Shown piece by piece: positions 59,820-64,000 of a DNA stretch of 64,000 bases; positions within the stretch are counted from its first letter, which is position 1; each line of letters starts with the position of its first letter. The position numbers and the translations under genes are program-made. Under the pieces are notes generated by a model that worked only from the letters and a program-made list of their open reading frames with translations, ran no database searches and had not been told where the DNA came from. Source of the stretch: JACDAE01 sp963717195 (GTDB taxonomy: Bacteria > Chloroflexota > Ktedonobacteria > Ktedonobacterales > Ktedonobacteraceae); NCBI GenBank assembly GCA_963717195.1, contig CAVQVR010000002.1:255612-319611 (forward strand), given 5' to 3'.

Positions 59820-61147
59820 GTGGAGGGCGTAGGGGTGGGATCGACACCGGGAAGAGCGTGCAGCCGGACCGCACGGCCGAAGCGGCACTGGGCGGCGGGG
59901 CTGGTCGGTATTCTCCTGCTCATCGCGGCCGCGTGGGTCGCCGGGGAACTCCGTGACGCGATGGCCGTTCGGAAGGACGCGAGCACCGCGCGGCCTCATT
60001 GCCGAGGGGAAGTTCACGGAGGCACGGGTCCCGCTGGACCGGTGGCTCAAAGCACGACCGGACTCGGGCGAGGCCCTGTTCTTGCTCGCGAAGGGCGCGC
60101 TCCACTTTCAATCGTTCGACCAGGGGTTCAAGCTCCTCGCGCGGCCGAGGCACTCGGTTACCCGTACGTGCCGATCGCGCTCGAGCGCGCACGACCACGC
60201 TCTTGCGCATGCAGCGTCATGACGAGGCTGCTTCGATCTTGAACCCGATCGTGTTTTCCCCGGCGGCGAAAGCCGACCCTGAGGCAGACAAGGCCCTCGC
60301 GAAATGCTACCTCGAGACGTTTCAGCTCGGGGCGGCTGCGGTGGTCATCGAGCGATGGATCCGCGATGCGCCCCAGGACCCGACGCCCTACCTCTGGAAG
60401 GCCCAGGTGGATCGTCGGACCGATGCCGATGTGAGCACCTTGATGGAAGACTACGAGCGGGCGATCCAGCGCGACCCGGGTTGTCCCGAGGCCCTCCTCA
60501 ATCTTGGCGAGATGTCTCTCCTCGCGGAGAGGCCGAGCGAAGCGAAGGTGCGCTACGCCGCCTACCTGCGTCGATTCCCCGACCACGCCGAGGCGCACCT
60601 CGGACTGGGGAAGGCCCTGGCCGAACTTGGCGAAGAAGGGGCCGCGATCGGTCACCTGAACCGTGCGGCCGAGCTGGGTCCGAGAGACCCCCGGCCCCTC
60701 CTGGAACTGGCCAGAATCGACCACCGCTGCGGGAACCTCGGCGCGGCGTTGTCGTTGCTCGATCGGGCCATCGCGATCGACGCTGAGGAACTCGAGCTTC
60801 ATTACCTCCGGGGTCTGGTCCTCCGGCGACTGGGGCGGACGGATGAAGCCCTGGCCGAGACCGAGGTTAGCGCACGGCTTCGTCGCGACAAGGAAGAGCT
60901 TTCCGGAATCCTCGGCGCATTGAACGCCTCCCCGCGCGACGTTCAGCTTCAGTACAACGCTGCCCGCTGGCTGTTCGAACACGGCCATCCCGAAGAGGGA
61001 ATGCGCTGGGCCGAGAAGATCCTCCGCGAGCAGCCTTCCCATCCGGCGACGAACCGTCTGGTCGCCGACCATTATGACAAGCGCGGGGACCCCGGGCTCG
61101 CTCATTTCTACCGCCTCCAATCCAATTCCGGCGCGGGTCGCCCGTAA
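59820..61147 (+). CDS. membrane-anchored TPR protein, frameshifted at the start
   Basis: GTG 59820 gives one membrane helix (WAAGLVGILLLIAAAWVAG). Three breaks near 59990, 60140 and 60190 precede a long open part with about eight tetratricopeptide repeats: GLIAEGKFTEARVPLDRWLKARPDSGEALFLLA, EALLNLGEMSLLAERPSEA, AHLGLGKALAELGEEGAAIGHLNRA, LHYLRGLVLRRLGRTDEALAE. TPR arrays hold protein partners; none can be named. Confidence 0.8.
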
Positions 61148-61505
61148 GCCGTTTCACCACCGTCCGGCACCGTCGCATCAGGAGTGAGGTCAAGACTTTC
61201 CATGACATGTAGCTTGCAACCTGCCGGCCGGTATGTTAAACATGACCTTGGTGTGAAGGAAGAATGAATTCGCAGACGCCGAGGTCTGCCGCAGAGACAC
61301 TCCACCACTGTTCCCACAAGGCCCTTCCTCATTGGGTCGCCGTTCCGCTCCAAGATCGACGCGAAATTCGGTAACCGCTCGGCTGTCGGCTCCTGTTTCC
61401 TCTCTCGGGGGGCACGTTCTCGCCCCCTCAGTTCCGCAGGTTAGACATGTGATAATGTTTCACATGCGCATTTCTTGGTGAGTTATTCGACCGGAGGTAC
61501 CCAGG
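61148..61505 (+). other. upstream region of the DUF1559 gene
   Basis: 358 bases without a supported gene. It probably carries the DUF1559 promoter; GGAGG at 61493-61497 is the ribosome binding site. Confidence 0.4.
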
Positions 61506-62643
61506 ATGTGTCGCGCGACCTGTCCGACACGAAAACGGGGATTCACCCTCATCGAGCTACTCGTCGTCATTGCGATCATCGCTGTGCTGATTGCGCTGCT
61601 GTTGCCCGCGGTGCAGGCGGCGCGGGAGGCGGCCCGCCGCGCCCAGTGCGTCAACAACCTGAAGCAGATCGGCATCGCTCTGCACAGCTACCACGACCAG
61701 AACGGGGCGTTCCCGCTTGGCGGGGTCAACCTCGGCCCGAGCTCAGCCGGCTGGACTGGTGGAACAAGTGCGCTGTCGTGGCGGGCCCTGATCCTACCGC
61801 AAATGGAGCAGAGCAACATCTACAACGCGCTGAATCTCGGGATCACCTTGACCCCGGCCGCCACGGGTTCTTTCAACTCCTCTTCGGGTATCACCGTATG
61901 GAAGACGGTAACGAGCACATGGCTCTGCCCTTCGGACGGGACCAACAACGGCGGCCAGCGACCCAGCTTCACGGCTGACCCCAACAACGGCAACGCCCCG
62001 ATCAATAACCCGCCGGTCGACCCTGCCACCAAGACGTATGCGGCCACGACTCCTGTGGCGAACTACGCTGGTAGCTTCGGTGATAACAATGCGATCGGCG
62101 GCGGACTCACCCCCGGCAATAATCCGTGGGAGACGCCGGCCTGCATTCGCCCGCCGCGGGTCAGCCTCAGATCGGCTATCCGGGCTTCTGGGGAACGACC
62201 TACAGTTGCACCCTGGCGACCACGGGCGGGGCGTTCCGCGGCTTCTTCGATTATCGCACCGGCCAGGTCGTCAACATGGCCGGCGTGACCGACGGCTCGA
62301 GCAACTCGATCATTGTCGGCGAGATGATCCCTCAGCAGGCCGCCGACAGCAACATGTACTGTCTCAACGGCTGCACTGCCAGCGTGACCATCCCGATGAA
62401 CTGGAACACTTCGGGCGTTCCGGCCAGTACCCCGGCTGTGTATCCGGGGCTTGGGGTTCCACCGTCTGGGGATGCCGGTTCAGCTACGCGAACAAAGGGT
62501 TCAAGAGCTTCCACCCGGGCGGGGTGAACTTCCTGTTCGCCGACGGATCGGTCAAGTTCCTCAAGAACAGCATCAACCGCGTCACCTACGCGGCGCTGGG
62601 CAGCAAAGCTGGCGGTGAGGTCGTCAGTGCCGACGCGTATTGA
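61506..62643 (+). CDS. DUF1559 prepilin-like protein, two frameshifts
   Basis: ATG 61506. A type IV prepilin start (KRGFTLIELLVVIAIIAVLIALLLPAVQ, cleavage after G) leads into REAARRAQCVNNLKQIGIALHSYHDQNG. The body continues SWRALILPQMEQSNIYNAL, VAGVTDGSSNSIIVGEM and ends with the H-x9-DG motif in FHPGGVNFLFADGSVKFLKNSI. Breaks lie near 62137 and 62440. DUF1559 proteins are abundant in planctomycetes; pseudopilin-like surface roles are assumed. A small lipoprotein gene follows, a frequent partner. Confidence 0.9.
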
Positions 62644-62828
62644 TTCCAGGCTGAACCGCCAAGGTGGGGCCGCCGTCGGGTTCGGTCCTGCTCGCGGCTC
62701 CTTTGGAGTGATGAGCCGCCTCGCCTGGCCTCACCGAAACGAACGTCCCCTCGGGGCCGTCGGTGAGGACCCCGGCGAGGCGGTTCCGTGGGCTCACTTC
62801 CCCGCATTTCGAGAAGGCAAGTTCGTCC

Positions 62829-63308
62829 ATGCAGAATCCCCTCAAGTTACGCCCCATGGCTGCCTTGGTACTCTCATTCGCGGGCGTATTTGCACTGATC
62901 GGCTGCGGCCCAGACGACGGGGTCGGCAAGAGGTTCCCGGTCTCCGGCAAAGTCACGTACAAGGGCCAGCCTCTGAAATCTGGGACGATCGACTTCCTCC
63001 CGGAGGACCCGAAAACGGCCCGGCCTGCAACCGGAGAGATCCAGGAAAATGGGTTCTATAGACTGACCACGCAGACTCCGGGCGACGGGGCGATGGGCGG
63101 AAAGTACAAGGTCGCGATCTCTGCCTTCGACGTGGACAAATCCAAGACCGGCACCCCCCCGCAGGGCGGGTCGGCCGACCAGGTGGTCGTAGGCCTGGCG
63201 AAGAGCAAGAGTCTGATCCCGATCAAGTACAGCGGCACCGACGCCTCCGGGCTCTCGGCCACCGTGGGCCCGCGTTCGACCACGTTTGACTTCGATCTGA
63301 AGGACTGA
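62829..63308 (+). CDS. small lipoprotein with carboxypeptidase-regulatory-like fold
   Basis: 159 residues from ATG 62829, unbroken. A signal peptide with lipobox ALIGC is followed by VSGKVTYKGQPLKSGTIDFLPED, the usual opening of planctomycete transthyretin-like lipoproteins downstream of DUF1559 genes, and ends STTFDFDLKD. It likely sits on the outer membrane or cell surface. Function unknown. Confidence 0.8.
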   Translation: MQNPLKLRPMAALVLSFAGVFALIGCGPDDGVGKRFPVSGKVTYKGQPLKSGTIDFLPEDPKTARPATGEIQENGFYRLTTQTPGDGAMGGKYKVAISAFDVDKSKTGTPPQGGSADQVVVGLAKSKSLIPIKYSGTDASGLSATVGPRSTTFDFDLKD

Positions 63309-63408
63309 GGCGGATCATCTCCGAACAGTCCCACCATGTTGAAGCACTATCCTCGCGACGGCCTTCACCGTCGTAGGTTTCTCGCCGCCGCCTGGGATGA
63401 GGGACGCC

Positions 63409-63504
63409 ATGCTCGCGGCCGTCGCCCTCACGATCAACCTGGCCGCCCTGGCTCTGGCCGCCACCCGGCGCTCCGTACACCTGGGCGATTGGTTCGGAGG
63501 ATAA
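63409..63504 (+). pseudogene. copy of an ABC permease C-terminus
   Basis: Reads MLAAVALTINLAALALAATR then RSVHLGDWFGG and a stop, nearly the same as the end of the permease at 58022-59708. No permease sequence precedes it. Just upstream, 63336-63400 reads like a Tat-type start (GLHRRRFLAAA) in another frame. The rest of 63309-63847 shows no gene. The piece is a duplicated gene end or a scar of a deletion or misjoin. Confidence 0.7.
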
Positions 63505-63847
63505 ACGGCCTCCAGGTAAAAAACTCTTGACAGATCACCGCGCTCTTATTCAAAGTTAAACAAAGTTCAAGGTAGGCGTTCGCGATCTCTCCTCTCTCTC
63601 CTGCGCCTTCTCTGACAGGTGGTTATCAGCCCGCTGGCAGGATGATTCCCTCCAACGCTCGGTACGTCTGATGGGCCAGCCAGCCGAGCCTCTGTTCTTG
63701 GACGATGCGTGCTCCGGTTCGACCCATTCCCCCCGGGTGGGCGGCAGTCCGATGCGATTGCCGTGTTCTCGTCGTGGTCGGCGCCCTTCCTGAGAGTCTT
63801 CTCGGGCGGCGTCATCCGGCGGCGTGTATGCGGTCAGGAGGATTTTC

Positions 63848-64000
63848 ATGGGTGCGTTGCGCAAGGGCATCTTTCGACGTGGATTCACGCTGATCGAGCT
63901 TCTGGTGGTGATCGCAATCATCGCGGTTTTGATTGCCCTCCTCTTACCGGCCGTGCAGCAGGCCCGCGGAAGAACCCGTCGCAGGTCGCGCACCAGGAGA
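63848..64000 (+). CDS. DUF1559 prepilin-like protein, cut by the window end
   Basis: ATG 63848 with GGAGG 6 bases upstream. RRGFTLIELLVVIAIIAVLI, ALLLPAVQQAR is the standard prepilin start. After that the text (GRTRRRSRTRR) departs from the expected REAARR, so one base is probably lost near 63965. The gene runs past the end of the window. Confidence 0.82.
   Translation, partial: MGALRKGIFRRGFTLIELLVVIAIIAVLIALLLPAVQQARGRTRRRSRTRR

Noticed and set aside
1..64000. tRNA or rRNA genes
   Set aside because: I found no T-loop motif with matching arms and no rRNA-like stretch on either strand, reading by eye; a covariance-model search would be decisive.
32136..64000. Right half as a horizontally acquired island in a Ktedonobacteria genome
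   Set aside because: It carries housekeeping genes of another phylum, no integrase or att site at the join, and cuts fhaB; a chimera is more likely.

Overview
The window looks like two unrelated bacterial genomes joined head to tail, with the join near 32.13-32.2 kb. The left part (1 to about 32,130) has moderate GC, long open frames, and a gene set typical of Ktedonobacteria (Chloroflexota): sedolisin (S53) protease, FHA-ABC exporter, PknB-type kinase, GH16 glucanase and FhaA/FhaB. The right part (about 32,200 to 64,000) is GC-rich and matches an Isosphaera-like planctomycete: DUF1559 prepilin-like proteins with the H-X9-DG motif, a groEL-groES-groEL-dnaJ-grpE cluster, TPR and HINT secreted proteins, and TolC and aldo-keto reductase genes. 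fhaB of the left genome is cut in mid-domain at the join, which points to a chimeric assembly rather than gene transfer.

Left part, in order: the end of an HdrD/GlcF-like Fe-S protein; a small secreted protein and a Ser/Thr kinase; an S53 protease; a minus-strand FHA-ABC exporter carrying one frameshift and one in-frame stop; a PAS histidine kinase; an orphan SecD P1-head-like protein; a second copy of the small secreted protein followed by a relic of the kinase gene; a CNNM/CorC membrane protein; an ECF sigma factor fused to a bifunctional-nuclease domain; a three-gene minus-strand set (nucleotidyltransferase, Thg1-like 3'-5' polymerase, polynucleotide-kinase-like P-loop protein) that I read as an RNA end-repair cassette; a CoA-binding protein and an acyl-CoA dehydrogenase; a LacI regulator with a clear operator-promoter and a GH16 glucanase; then the translation cluster nusA-ylxR-infB-rbfA-nrnA-truB-ribF, ending with fhaA and a broken fhaB. 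Short palindromic repeats are scattered between these genes, and one has become the 3' end of truB.

Right part, in order: a stretch of hairpins and tandem repeats without a convincing gene; a DUF4160/DUF2442 pair; the chaperonin and Hsp70-cofactor cluster running into fmdB and yacG; a Tat-exported aldo-keto reductase and a TolC-like efflux protein on the minus strand; a large DUF1559 protein; a WD40-ended secreted protein and a TPR-HINT protein (minus); a hypothetical protein of a planctomycete type; an M28 peptidase with PA and PDZ domains; an ABC importer operon (binding lipoprotein, ATPase, permease); a TPR protein; and two DUF1559 genes with a small lipoprotein between them. Nearly every right-hand gene is split by one-base indels, most of them losses in short G or C runs. 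Because even groEL, groES, dnaJ and grpE are affected, I read this as poor consensus quality and give gene spans across the frameshifts.
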